Shown here: positions 19,433 through 28,620 of the stretch, piece after piece | Position numbering within the stretch: the stretch's first letter is position 1 | How the letters are laid out: every line of letters starts with the position of its first letter | NCBI RefSeq assembly: GCF_029433395.1 | Contig: NZ_JAQTHW010000002.1 | Location: forward strand, 372,001 to 436,000 | Direction of reading: 5' to 3' | Source: Bifidobacterium sp. ESL0763 | GTDB lineage: Bacteria; Actinomycetota; Actinomycetes; Actinomycetales; Bifidobacteriaceae | Length of the DNA stretch: 64,000 nucleotides | Made by a program: the position numbers and the translations under genes | The notes under the pieces: generated by a model | Seen by the model: the letters and a program-made list of their open reading frames with translations, nothing else | Told to the model about the DNA's origin: nothing | Database searches by the model: none

Positions 19433-22400
19433 TCATGAAAAGTCTTCATCGAATAACCGAAACTTTTCGTAATTCATTTCTTTTTCTTCACGCCGAATAT
19501 ATTGTTTTATCCTTTGTCTATAACTTAAATATCTTGGATCTGGTGGGAGCTCTTTGAGTAAATTCGTAGCAAATATTATTTCTTTTTCATAACATGGAAT
19601 AAAACCTGAATTTCCAACTCCAGTCATTTCATAAGTTTCGAGAGGAAGCACGTCTACGAGATTTGAGTTTTTGTCATTGATAATGATTAAGCGTAATGCA
19701 TTGTTTCTCTCTTCCTCCGGAAGCTCAGGGATTGCTCGACGTAATGATTGGATGTAAATAGGGGATTGTATGTTCTGAAGAATAAAGAACTCCAAGAATT
19801 CAAAAGAATGACTAGAATTTGTAAAAAATCTCTGAATTATTTCCGAACTGGAAAACGAATCTGTTTTATCGATAATCGTTTTTAGCAAAGTGTTGATCAT
19901 GTCAAATCGGGTATCACCAAGGGCCAGTAATTGCTTTATTTTGCTGAGTTGATTGCATTTGATTTTATAGTCTGATTCGTTAATGTATTGTTCGACAAAT
20001 TTCGATGCAAATTGTCCATTTTGTGTAACGAGAAAGCAGAAAATAGTTCCTTTAAGATCGAAATGATTGCTAGTAGTGTTCGCAAGGAAAATATCTTCAA
20101 GCGAATTCAGATTTTTGGAGAAACCCATCTCAAGAAAATCTAGATTAGCTTCCCTTTCTGGCATATCTAATTCATAGAAGAAGCGAGAAGCGATTTTAGC
20201 ATTTTTTAATGCTGTGCATGCGTGTTCACAATATACAGCTGCAAAACCTTTATGCTTGTTTTCGATTCTTTTGATGGAAGTTAAGCGGATAGGAAGCTGA
20301 GTTACATCTAAATCCTTAATCAGTTGCTGTCGATCTGTTTCTGACATGTTTGATGTAGCTACGCATTCATCAAGTTGATTTAATAATATCGGTTGTCGAT
20401 GATTGCTTTTTTGAATGAGGCTGTGCATTTTTGACGAACCAATTTTTGTACTAATAGTTGGAATTAGGTTAAAACCAACTGGGATGGAGCGTCTACTGCC
20501 TAGTGTCATAATAAGGGTTTGAAGAAAGACCTCTTCAGAAATTGAGGGTTTCTCGTGTCCTTTAAATAGGCCTTCAAAAAGTTTGTCTACGGCAAAACTT
20601 AGTTCAGTCCAACCAGCCTGTTGTTCCTGAACTGCGGCAAGTAGATACTCAAAAAGCTGGGTAAATTGTGCGGAAGTCCAGGTTAATATTTTTTTGCAGG
20701 GCTTATATTTTTTTCTGCTCCAAGGAACAGTATCTGGGATCAGAGAGGTTGCTACAAGGAAAGCATCAGAGAAATTAATTTCTCTACCAATATGGTTTTG
20801 AATCTCTAATAAATCGCAATATTTCTTGATCTGCCAGCAGAATGAGTATTCCATATATGTCCGAGGATTGATAAATTCCAATGTATACTTATTGATCTCA
20901 GATAAGTCATATTTTACAGCTTTTATCTTGTCGCTAGTTTTTTGTTTTGCCAGGTAAGAGAAATTCGGCAATATTTGAATCAAAGTTTTCAATATCGTGT
21001 TGTGAAATTCCGCATTTGAAAGAATCGTAAATAATGCAAGAATGCATGTATGATGCAGGTTCTTTATAGCTGAGGATAAAGGTAAAGTCAGTTGACGGAT
21101 TGATACACCTTTCCCCTCGAATTCAGTCAGTGTTATATCTGTTTTTAGGTAGTTGGAAGTAAGCTTAATAACCGCGTAAGCGAGATTGTTTGAAGGGGTT
21201 TTATGGTAAGCGTCAGTGAGTGATTGTATTAAAATAATTTCATCTGTAAATTTGTGGCTTATCGATGCCTCGGTAAAATTCAATGTGTGATCAAAAGCAT
21301 TTTTATAGGCGCTTTTATTGGTTATTCCTTTCTGCAAGCAGGTAATGAGGAGCGGGAGAGCGGTCGCAAAATTTGAGGTGTTTTTACGAGCAGATAGAAT
21401 ATCTAGCGCTAAAGAATTTGAAGATTGTGCTGTCTCGTCTCTCCAGTATGCGCATGCTTTGCTTTTCTGTATCAGTATCTTTGCGAAACTTAACGCATAA
21501 TCATCCAGAATCGGATGTAATGCGGACATAATTGTTTTTTGATTTTCTAGCGTATCAGTGCCTGCGTTCAGCCAAGCATCTGTGCAGCTCTCTTTAACTC
21601 TGTCGTTCAACTTTTGCGAATAGAAAATATTGGTCATTGTGTTAAGTACACGGATAACTGATTGTCTGTTATCTACAAGATAAGAAGAGATATATTTGGT
21701 GAGATTAAGAATATTATCTTCGAAGAAACAACGATACACTAAATAGTCGCGTAAATTTTGTTGTTCAAACTTTATAGCCAGTTCATCCGTGTATGGATTT
21801 GTGCAGATGTCAACTATAGAGCGATTTGAGAGCTCTTTAGCAGCTGAACGTATTTCTGAAGCCGTATACTTTTCTTTTACTAATATGTCATATGTTGGAT
21901 GTCCGCTGGATAAATGGCTGATATTAAAACAAGAAAGGATCTCTAGGAATTTAATATTTTTGGCTGAAAAGTTTGTAGTTAATCCATGAAAGTAATGGTT
22001 CATTATGCTGTATGAGTCAGTTATTGCGGAAAAGCCATCTTTCTTTGCTAGCATTCCTGCCATGATGGCGAGCCGAATATTTCCGTGTGCTATTTTCTGA
22101 ATCTGTTTTAAATAGTTATAGTTTGTGATTCCATAGCCTTCAGAGAGAATTCTTTCTATGGTTTCATTGTCCAATGAAGGTAGTGACATGCTTTTAAATC
22201 CGCAAGAGTCGTTGGCTTCCTGCTCCACTCGTTTTGCGGCATAATCCCTTACTGTCAATAAAAGTTTAAGTTTTGGATTTTGCAAAGCAGTGTGCATCAA
22301 AGTTTTCAGAGCTGTCAATTCATTCGCGTCATCGACTAACACGATTGTATTATCACTGTGAGAGAGAAAGCTGATAATATCTGATTCGGCATTTTCTGCA

Positions 22401-23113
22401 CTTCGAGATTCCAACACTAAGCATTGATAATGATATTGTTTTGAAAACAAGTCGCAGGCTTCGAGTCCTAGTCTTGTTTTCCCTGTACCTGATGCACCTT
22501 TTAAAATCGTAATTTCATTTTGTTCGATTAGCGTGACGAGCTGCGATAATTGTTCATCGCGGCCTTTGAAAGGCGCAGAATGTGGGGTAGTGTATGCTCG
22601 TTTTTCTTCATTTGTTTTAAATTGTTGGATAGTGCAGAGAGTTCCGTCTCCGAGTTTGATTCCCAGATGCTCATCGGCTAAGGCGGGGTAAAAAGCATCT
22701 AGATCGTGCGCAATTTGTGAAGGTCCAATAAGCTCAATGCGTCGATCTATGGTCTTCAGTTCTTGTTCCTGACTAGGTGTAAGGCGGCTACATGTGTGAC
22801 AGCAAATAATTTTCGTTATTCGTGAATCAGAAATTCCTGTTTTGCTGCTATTTAGACAATCGGTAATATCTTCTTTTAGTTTCTTAAACTGATTGTTTTT
22901 TGTAGTCGTAAATGCTGCGAGAACTACGCCGTTCTCCTCTATGCTGTGGGCATCTGGGATTCCTTTGGTGACATTGTCGGAACCGAATTCAGATCCTAAC
23001 GTCACTAGATGATTGAAATGAAATTTTATGTTTAGATATGCCTCGGCAAGTTTTTGGAATGGTCCGCCGGAGATACCCTGTAGGGCTTTTTCTATATCGT
23101 TTAGACGAGTCAA
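19433..23113 (-). CDS. Large STAND-type ATPase with nuclease-like N-terminus, candidate antiphage protein
   Basis: A 1226-residue protein built like antiviral STAND proteins. Residues 15-90 resemble a PD-(D/E)XK-type effector: FQKLAEAYL, then KGIPDAHSI with Asp54, a strand VVLAAFTTTK and KLKEDITDCL. The acid expected before the Thr-Thr pair appears to be Ala, so activity is doubtful. A linker FKGRDEQLSQL leads into the NTPase: Walker A GASGTGKT at 206-213 and Walker B IVLVDD at 257-262, then LLLTVRDYA. The remaining 900 residues are helical and repeat-like with no known motif, as expected for a ligand-sensing domain. The start is TTG at 23113, preceded by AGGAGG four bases away. The gene is AT-rich and lies between two IS256-type ends. 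It could be another kind of STAND regulator. Confidence 0.7.
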   Translation of the reverse strand: MTRLNDIEKALQGISGGPFQKLAEAYLNIKFHFNHLVTLGSEFGSDNVTKGIPDAHSIEENGVVLAAFTTTKNNQFKKLKEDITDCLNSSKTGISDSRITKIICCHTCSRLTPSQEQELKTIDRRIELIGPSQIAHDLDAFYPALADEHLGIKLGDGTLCTIQQFKTNEEKRAYTTPHSAPFKGRDEQLSQLVTLIEQNEITILKGASGTGKTRLGLEACDLFSKQYHYQCLVLESRSAENAESDIISFLSHSDNTIVLVDDANELTALKTLMHTALQNPKLKLLLTVRDYAAKRVEQEANDSCGFKSMSLPSLDNETIERILSEGYGITNYNYLKQIQKIAHGNIRLAIMAGMLAKKDGFSAITDSYSIMNHYFHGLTTNFSAKNIKFLEILSCFNISHLSSGHPTYDILVKEKYTASEIRSAAKELSNRSIVDICTNPYTDELAIKFEQQNLRDYLVYRCFFEDNILNLTKYISSYLVDNRQSVIRVLNTMTNIFYSQKLNDRVKESCTDAWLNAGTDTLENQKTIMSALHPILDDYALSFAKILIQKSKACAYWRDETAQSSNSLALDILSARKNTSNFATALPLLITCLQKGITNKSAYKNAFDHTLNFTEASISHKFTDEIILIQSLTDAYHKTPSNNLAYAVIKLTSNYLKTDITLTEFEGKGVSIRQLTLPLSSAIKNLHHTCILALFTILSNAEFHNTILKTLIQILPNFSYLAKQKTSDKIKAVKYDLSEINKYTLEFINPRTYMEYSFCWQIKKYCDLLEIQNHIGREINFSDAFLVATSLIPDTVPWSRKKYKPCKKILTWTSAQFTQLFEYLLAAVQEQQAGWTELSFAVDKLFEGLFKGHEKPSISEEVFLQTLIMTLGSRRSIPVGFNLIPTISTKIGSSKMHSLIQKSNHRQPILLNQLDECVATSNMSETDRQQLIKDLDVTQLPIRLTSIKRIENKHKGFAAVYCEHACTALKNAKIASRFFYELDMPEREANLDFLEMGFSKNLNSLEDIFLANTTSNHFDLKGTIFCFLVTQNGQFASKFVEQYINESDYKIKCNQLSKIKQLLALGDTRFDMINTLLKTIIDKTDSFSSSEIIQRFFTNSSHSFEFLEFFILQNIQSPIYIQSLRRAIPELPEEERNNALRLIIINDKNSNLVDVLPLETYEMTGVGNSGFIPCYEKEIIFATNLLKELPPDPRYLSYRQRIKQYIRREEKEMNYEKFRLFDEDFS

Positions 23114-23224
23114 TTTTCCTCCTGCAGCAGGTGAATCTCATTCTGTTGATACTTGCTTCTAATTGTAATATCAGTAGAGATTAGAATGATGCCTTTTGTA
23201 TATATACCGCTGATTAGAATTGCT

Positions 23225-24586
23225 GATAACGTCCGGTAAGTTGCGCACTTTCGGTTTTCAGCTTTGGTCGCTTCGTGCGGTGTCTCAACCGTGTCGTCCA
23301 TTATCGGTTCGAGCGGTGACATGTCCAGGTAGCGGCGTTCGGGCCAGTCTTGGGTGACGTGGCGGACGCGGGCGGTGACGAGCATGAGGGCGCCCTGTCC
23401 GTCGGGGAACTGGCCGACGACCCTGGTCCTGCGCCGTATCTCCCTGTTGAGGCGTTCGATCATGTTGTTGGTGCGGATGAGCCTCCAGTGCTCCATGGGG
23501 AACTCCAGGAGCTGGTAGGTCGTGGCCTCTCCGATGCTCTCGCGCAGGCAGGAGGCGGCCTCCCTGAGTTTCATGCTGTCCAGTTCCGCGGCGACCGACT
23601 CGGCCTTGGCCAGCGTTCCTGTCCCGGTCCTCCATGGCGAACACGGCCTTGAGCTTGGCGGCCAACGTCTTGCGCCTCTGGCGGGGCGTCCTGAAGAGGA
23701 CGTTGCGTTCGAAGTGGACCATGCACCGCTGGTAGCGGGCCTGCGGGAGCAGTTCGCCGACGGCTCGCACCAGCCCCGGGTTGCGGTCGCCGACCGTCAG
23801 CCGCACGCCGGAAAGGCTGCGGCCAATCATCGGGCGGATGAAGACCTCCCAGCTTTCCGTGTCCTCCCTCATCCCTTCGGCTATGCCGATGACCTCGCGC
23901 CGGCCGTCGTCGCCGACGCTGATCGCGGCCAGCTCTCTGACGTTCTCCAGCTTCCTGCCCCCAGTTTCGTCTCAGCCAGATGCCGTCCATGAACACGTAC
24001 GGGAAGTCCCGTTCCAGCAGCCTGTTCCGCCATTCGCCGATGTCCTCATAGACCCTCTTCAGGTCGTTGTTCAGGGTCTGGGGAGGGATGCGGTTGCCCC
24101 ACAGCCGCTCGCTAATCGAACCGACCTGACGGGTCGAGACCCCGCTGAAGTACATCTCCATGAGCGCCTCCTCTACGCTCGACTCACGCGTCCGGTAACG
24201 CTGGATGACCGCGGACTCGAACAGGGCGCCCTTGAGCTTGGGGACCTTCACGCCCATGCTGCCGGCCTTCACCGTCAGGCTGCGCTCGTAATGGCCGGCG
24301 CGATAGGCCTTCCGGTCTTCCTTGCGCTCGTAGCGCGCGGCGCCGGCCACCTGTTCGGCCTCGGCGTCGAGCATCGCGTTGAGGATCTCCTCGACCTTCG
24401 AGGAGACGAGCCTGTCGAGCTCGGTCTCGAACTTGGACTCGTCGACCTGTATGATTTGTTATTGGGCATGGTTCCCGCCTGCTTTCCAATCGGATTTTCT
24501 TTCTGGCGATTGAAAATCGTACACAGGCAGGGCCATGTCCCCTATCAAATCCCAAAATCCAAAGTGCGCAAAATCTCGGACACTAC
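23225..24586 (-). mobile_element. Degenerate IS256-family insertion sequence
   Basis: The element is about 1.36 kb, the usual IS256-family length. Its ends are inverted repeats: GTCCGGTAAGTTGCGCACTTT at 23231-23251, matched on the other strand near 24561-24581 by GTCCGAGATTTTGCGCACTTT. The transposase between them is broken by frameshifts. I could not identify a convincing 8-base target duplication. GC content is much higher than in the flanking AT-rich genes, so it arrived separately. Confidence 0.82.
23230..24469 (-). pseudogene. IS256-family (mutator-type) transposase, frameshifted
   Basis: Pieces of one transposase lie in three frames. The N-terminal part (to about 23960) has VDESKFETELDRLVSSK, then MEMYFSGVSTRQVG and FPYVFMDGIWLRRN, where the Asp of FMDG is the first catalytic acid. 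A shift near 23950-23965, at a run of G, leads to ELAAISVGDDGRREV, VRLTVGDRNPGLVRAVGE and RYQRCMVHFERNVL. A second shift near 23610-23620 leads to REAASCLRESIGEA and HWRLIRTNNMIERLNREI, with the last catalytic Glu. The beginning is also disturbed, since the ATG at 24469 is out of frame with the body. The final frame reads through the terminal repeat to a stop at 23110. It is not functional as it stands. Confidence 0.88.
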
Positions 24587-24777
24587 CACCTCAAGCTGTC
24601 AAATATGGAAATGAAGCCGGTATCCAACTTATCGACGGCAACGCCCTGGTCCAGATGTGTCAGCAAGCCTGGGGAAACTCCCTCCCTCAGCGGTCCATAG
24701 ATCCGAGAGTTTTCGAGTTGACAGAAGGCGATCTGCTAGACAATATTTCTAGAGATATGCAATATGAGTTTGTGTAA
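24587..24777 (+). pseudogene. C-terminal stump of an Mrr-like restriction endonuclease
   Basis: Just outside the IS left end an open frame encodes about 60 residues: YGNEAGIQLIDGNALVQMC followed by a short acidic tail ending at 24777. The pattern GI-x-LIDG-x-x-L is the hallmark of the C-terminal end of Mrr-type nuclease domains. No start or catalytic D...ExK part remains; the rest was probably removed when the IS element inserted or by deletion. An in-frame ATG at 24535 lies inside the IS end and is not the true start. The assignment rests on one short motif. Confidence 0.5.
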
Positions 24778-24801
24778 ATGATTCGAAGATCATGCTTTAA
24801 A

Positions 24802-25779
24802 TCATTTTGAGATTTCATTTTGCCACTTGATCTTAGTAATCAATGCTTTGATAATATGCTTAACTCCATAGTTGTTTTTCTGAGCATTCAAAATGCGGGG
24901 TTCAGTATAGAGAGCATAAATAAAAAAGAATATCCCATATAGATATAGTACCAGAAACAGCAATAGAGCGTAATTCTTTAATACTGCTTGTGTAATTGGC
25001 ATGAGATTAGTAGCAAGTAGTAGCACCGTCAAATAAGCAGGGATTGAGGCGCCGCATAAGAAACCTGAAATTGAGTAAGCCTTAGGATGTCTAGGACCAG
25101 TATCTTCTCCTAATTGGTCTGTTTGGGTCAGAGCGTTTCTAAATAGCTGATTTTCAAAGAAGTATCTGTCGGTAGGCCGCTTACCCAATAAATATGTTCT
25201 ATAACAGAATCTTAGTATTTTCCACTGCCAGAAAGTTCTAATTATAGTCAAGAAGACGACATATACAACAGATAATACGAGAAAGACAATTACGAAATTA
25301 AGAGTTCCTTTATATGTCAGTCGATTACCCGCGATTATGGAAGATATACCTTTACGGCTAAAAGCTAATATGTATATTAGTGCTGTTGGAAAATAAAAAC
25401 CGGTGCATATATATTTTAAAAATGAGAATATTCCCTGTTCGTTGGCAATTTTAAGCTTCTGAGTTTTATTCTGGTAAGATTTTCGCAACTCATTTTTGCC
25501 GAAAAGATAAAAATGTTTTCGATACAGTTGTTCTATAAATTCATTACTAATTTGTTTGTATTCAATATGTAATATGTCGATATCGTTGGGATTGACAAAC
25601 GCTTCAGCTTCTTTTAGCTCTTTCATGCGATTAAACCTAGGCTCAAACGTCATTGTGGATAAGAGAGGTAGTGTTTTGACAATTGTAAATGCAATCGTGA
25701 TAATGGCACAGAAAGCTGTTGTAATACTTGCAATTGTCGATGCAGAGTTAACAAGAAAGTTAAAGAGTGAATCAATCAT
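24802..25779 (-). CDS. Multi-pass membrane protein coupled to a MazG-like gene, function unknown
   Basis: A 325-residue protein with about five predicted transmembrane segments: near residues 14-40 (TIASITTAFCAIITIAFTIV), 120-142, 155-182 (FVIVFLVLSVVYVVFL), 238-262 and 268-292 (LLLFLVLYLYGIFFFIYA). A soluble stretch of about 75 residues (45-118), rich in Lys, Glu and Tyr, lies between the first two. I recognise no domain. Its ATG overlaps the upstream MazG-like gene by 8 bases, so they are translated together and probably work together. The gene is AT-rich with codon use unlike the core genome. A membrane effector of a defence system is one possibility; nothing in the sequence proves it. Confidence 0.7.
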   Translation of the reverse strand: MIDSLFNFLVNSASTIASITTAFCAIITIAFTIVKTLPLLSTMTFEPRFNRMKELKEAEAFVNPNDIDILHIEYKQISNEFIEQLYRKHFYLFGKNELRKSYQNKTQKLKIANEQGIFSFLKYICTGFYFPTALIYILAFSRKGISSIIAGNRLTYKGTLNFVIVFLVLSVVYVVFLTIIRTFWQWKILRFCYRTYLLGKRPTDRYFFENQLFRNALTQTDQLGEDTGPRHPKAYSISGFLCGASIPAYLTVLLLATNLMPITQAVLKNYALLLFLVLYLYGIFFFIYALYTEPRILNAQKNNYGVKHIIKALITKIKWQNEISK

Positions 25780-26158
25780 TTTCGTTCTTATTCCTGTTCT
25801 TTAGTTGATTGCAGCGATGTTTGATTTTATGTATATTTCGATAAGTTTTAAAGTTGGCTCGTACCTTTTTGACTGGATATTTGGCTTTAGTTTTCGTGAG
25901 CTTGTCCATGATGATCTCATCCATGTCACAGTTGAGCTTTTCGGCGAGATCGATGCAGTAGGTCAGGACGTCGGCCAGTTCCTCTTTGACGTGTTTGATG
26001 TCGGGGTCGGCGACGTCCGGTGACCATTGGAAGCATTCGAGCAGTTCGCCGGCTTCGATGCTGATGGACTTGGCGAGGCTTTCGGGGGAGTGGTACTGTT
26101 CCCAGTCGCGCTCGTGGTTGAAATCTCGGATGGCCTGAATGGTGGATTCGCTGATCAT
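25772..26158 (-). CDS. MazG-like nucleotide pyrophosphohydrolase
   Basis: A 128-residue all-alpha NTP pyrophosphohydrolase domain. The Mg-binding acids are in SIEAGELLECFQW (Glu35, Glu38) and VKEELADVLTYCIDLAEK (Glu60, Asp63), the ExxE...ExxD pattern of MazG/dCTPase-like enzymes that convert NTP or dNTP to NMP and pyrophosphate. The last 25 residues are basic. The start at 26158 (MISESTIQA) begins the domain; a longer frame to 26242 adds 28 residues of doubtful value. It forms an overlapping pair with the membrane-protein gene and is divergent from the GIY-YIG/DUF2075 gene across 177 bases. Its GC content is nearer the core, unlike its AT-rich partner. Confidence 0.85.
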   Translation of the reverse strand: MISESTIQAIRDFNHERDWEQYHSPESLAKSISIEAGELLECFQWSPDVADPDIKHVKEELADVLTYCIDLAEKLNCDMDEIIMDKLTKTKAKYPVKKVRANFKTYRNIHKIKHRCNQLKNRNKNEND

Positions 26159-26335
26159 GCTTATCAAGCCTACTCGCTTGGACAAAGGCGACTGCGACGA
26201 ATCCCACGCAAGAGGTTCGGCGGACGGCTTTTCGCAAACCAATGCAGCGAGTTATGCACATTTTTAAATATGAATAATTCTTTTTCGTCGGTGTGTCGTG
26301 GCGAAAAGCTGGTTGTATTGCGACATAATTGATAT

Positions 26336-28576
26336 ATGGGAAATGATGTTCAAGAGCCGATCATTGTGAAGTTGCCGTATAAGCAATACTCTCGAGAAGC
26401 GTTTATGGATTCGGAGCTGATTCATAAGAACGGAACGATTTCACCGGTCGAAGATTGGATGTTGAAGAGCTTCCGTGGTCTGAACAAATTCGTGCTTGAG
26501 TATCCGACTGTTTATGTGGTCTATGCAGACAAGAAAAACAGGCACAAGCATAAGCCTGAATACACGGTCTATATCGGTGAGACCAATGACATCATCCACC
26601 GCACGGCTCAGCATCTGAACAACGATTCCAAACTTGACAACCGCGGCGATTGGAAAGCTGTTGCCGGCAGCGACGCGTACAAGCAGTATGTCATCGGCCA
26701 TCCGGAATTCAACAAGTCGCTGACGTTGGACGTCGAGAACCGGTTCATGCACTATATGTCGAGCACGGATTCGGTCAAGCACCTCAACAATCGCCGGACG
26801 AACGCGCAGGGACATTATTACACCGACCAGGACTTCGAGAAGATTTTCTCCAAGATCTGGCTCGAGCTGCACAATGACGATCCTGAGCTGTTTCCGGCGG
26901 AGCAGATCATCCGTGATTCCGCGTTGTTCAAGGCATCACCGTTCCATAAGCTTGGCGACGAGCAGGTTGAAGCGGAAGAATCGATTCTGACCCAGCTTTC
27001 CGCGATTTTGGCGGATGAGAGCAAGGACGCGCAAAACGAAAACGCACAAAGTAAGCAACAGAGGCCGAAGCTTATCTTCGTCGAAGGTGCTGCGGGCACT
27101 GGCAAGACCGTGCTGCTCAGTCATCTTTTCTACCGTATCTATAAGGAAATCGAGGAAGTCCGAGAACGGCAACCTGAGGAAGAGAAGCAAGAAGATGACG
27201 TTCAATCGGCGGATAAACAGTACCCGGCCTATATTCTGGTCAATCAGAAGGAGCAGGTGACGGTCTACAACCAGATTGCCACGAAACTCGGCCTGCAAAA
27301 AGAGGCCGGCAAAGTGGTGATGAAGCCGACCCAGTTCATCAATAGATTCAGCAAGCCGATGCATGGCATCAAAGGACGTGGCGATCCCACCAAGCCCGAT
27401 GGCAAGGCGGATATTGTTTTGGTGGATGAGGCGCATCTGCTTCTGACGCAAGGCGACCAGGGATATTCGGGCAAGAACCAGCTTTATGATCTGCTTCGCA
27501 GGGCTCGCGTGGTCATCGCCGTTTTTGACCCGAAGCAGATTCTTCAATCCAAGCAGAAGATGAACGCCGTCACGTATCAACGATTGTTCCCGAAGGAAGA
27601 ACTCGAGAATCAGAGCCAGGTCCACGCCGGCAAGATAGAAGCTGATCGGGTTGTCAAGCTGGGGCCTGAAGACCATCTGCCCGAAATGGAAACCGAGGTC
27701 GCGCATATTCGTGTGCGGCATCAGTTCCGTATGGCTGCGAGCGACGAGATGATTCAGTGGATAGACGATTTCGCTGATAACGGGCACATCGGCAAGCTAC
27801 CGGTCGATCCGGGCGTGCATGACGAGGACGCCGAGGCCAAGGACGGAGAGATTCATTGGAAGCGTGAGCCTTACGAGGTCAAGGTTTTCGATTCGCCGGT
27901 CGAGCTGTTCAGGGCTATCCGGAAGAAAGCTGAGCTGAAGTCGGACGGCTGGGACGGCAAGGGGCTCTCCCGAGTGCTGGCGACCTATGACTGGAAGTAT
28001 GTAGACAAGAAAAAGAATTCAAAAGACCCGAATGGTTTTTGGAACGTTGAAATGTACCGCGATGCAGACGGTTTGTGGAAATACGGGCCGAAGCCAGGCA
28101 TGGCGAAATTCAGTCCTGTTGAGCGTGAAGAGGCCGATGACACGTTCACCAAGAACGGCTATTACAAGCGTTGGGAGAGTCGGACAACGGATGATTACTT
28201 CTGCCAGCCGTGGAACTACCAGCTCACCGATCAAGCCGAGTCAAAACGGGTCGGTGACGAACAGGCGTGGGCTGAGCAGTCGCACACCATCAACGAGGTC
28301 GGCTCCACGTTCACCATCCAGGGCTTCGATCTCAACTACGCAGGCGTCATCATTGGTCCGTCGGTTGGCTACAAAGATGGGCATATCACTTTCGATCCGG
28401 CCAAAAGCGCCAATCGTCTGGCCAAGCCCGAGCGTAAAGATCTAGGCGACACCTCAGCCGAAAACCTCTTCCGCAACGAGCTGAGTGTCCTTCTCAAACG
28501 TGGAGTTCATGGGCTGTATCTGTTTGCAGTAGATGAGGAGTTGGAATGTAAATTAACCAACCATTTAAAACAGTAA
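26336..28576 (+). CDS. GIY-YIG nuclease / DUF2075 helicase-like protein
   Basis: A 746-residue two-part protein. Residues 58-95 form a GIY-YIG-type nuclease core: TVYVVYADKK, YTVYIGETND and HRTAQHL with the conserved Arg. Residues 245-720 are a DUF2075 (superfamily 1-like) ATPase: Walker A EGAAGTGKTVLLSHL near 249, DIVLVDEAHLLL near 360, VIAVFDPKQIL, VRHQFRM (an Arg/Gln motif) and TIQGFDLNYAGVIIGPS near the end. It may cleave and translocate nucleic acid. The ATG at 26336 has no clear Shine-Dalgarno; TATA-like bases lie directly upstream, so the leader may be very short. A MazG-like gene is divergent, and Gabija genes follow 44 bases downstream in the same direction. A defence role is inferred from the setting. 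Confidence 0.82.
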   Translation: MGNDVQEPIIVKLPYKQYSREAFMDSELIHKNGTISPVEDWMLKSFRGLNKFVLEYPTVYVVYADKKNRHKHKPEYTVYIGETNDIIHRTAQHLNNDSKLDNRGDWKAVAGSDAYKQYVIGHPEFNKSLTLDVENRFMHYMSSTDSVKHLNNRRTNAQGHYYTDQDFEKIFSKIWLELHNDDPELFPAEQIIRDSALFKASPFHKLGDEQVEAEESILTQLSAILADESKDAQNENAQSKQQRPKLIFVEGAAGTGKTVLLSHLFYRIYKEIEEVRERQPEEEKQEDDVQSADKQYPAYILVNQKEQVTVYNQIATKLGLQKEAGKVVMKPTQFINRFSKPMHGIKGRGDPTKPDGKADIVLVDEAHLLLTQGDQGYSGKNQLYDLLRRARVVIAVFDPKQILQSKQKMNAVTYQRLFPKEELENQSQVHAGKIEADRVVKLGPEDHLPEMETEVAHIRVRHQFRMAASDEMIQWIDDFADNGHIGKLPVDPGVHDEDAEAKDGEIHWKREPYEVKVFDSPVELFRAIRKKAELKSDGWDGKGLSRVLATYDWKYVDKKKNSKDPNGFWNVEMYRDADGLWKYGPKPGMAKFSPVEREEADDTFTKNGYYKRWESRTTDDYFCQPWNYQLTDQAESKRVGDEQAWAEQSHTINEVGSTFTIQGFDLNYAGVIIGPSVGYKDGHITFDPAKSANRLAKPERKDLGDTSAENLFRNELSVLLKRGVHGLYLFAVDEELECKLTNHLKQ

Positions 28577-28620
28577 TAATAATTTAAGCAGAATATGTTG
28601 AGGAAAGGGAACAGTGCAAC

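Noticed and set aside
23217..24594. 8-base target duplication of the IS256-type element
   Set aside because: Bases outside the two ends do not match, and the exact ends are uncertain because the terminal repeats are degenerate.
24535..24777. Complete 80-codon gene beginning at 24535
   Set aside because: Its first 17 codons lie in the IS terminal region; only the downstream part looks like a protein family, so it is a truncated stump.
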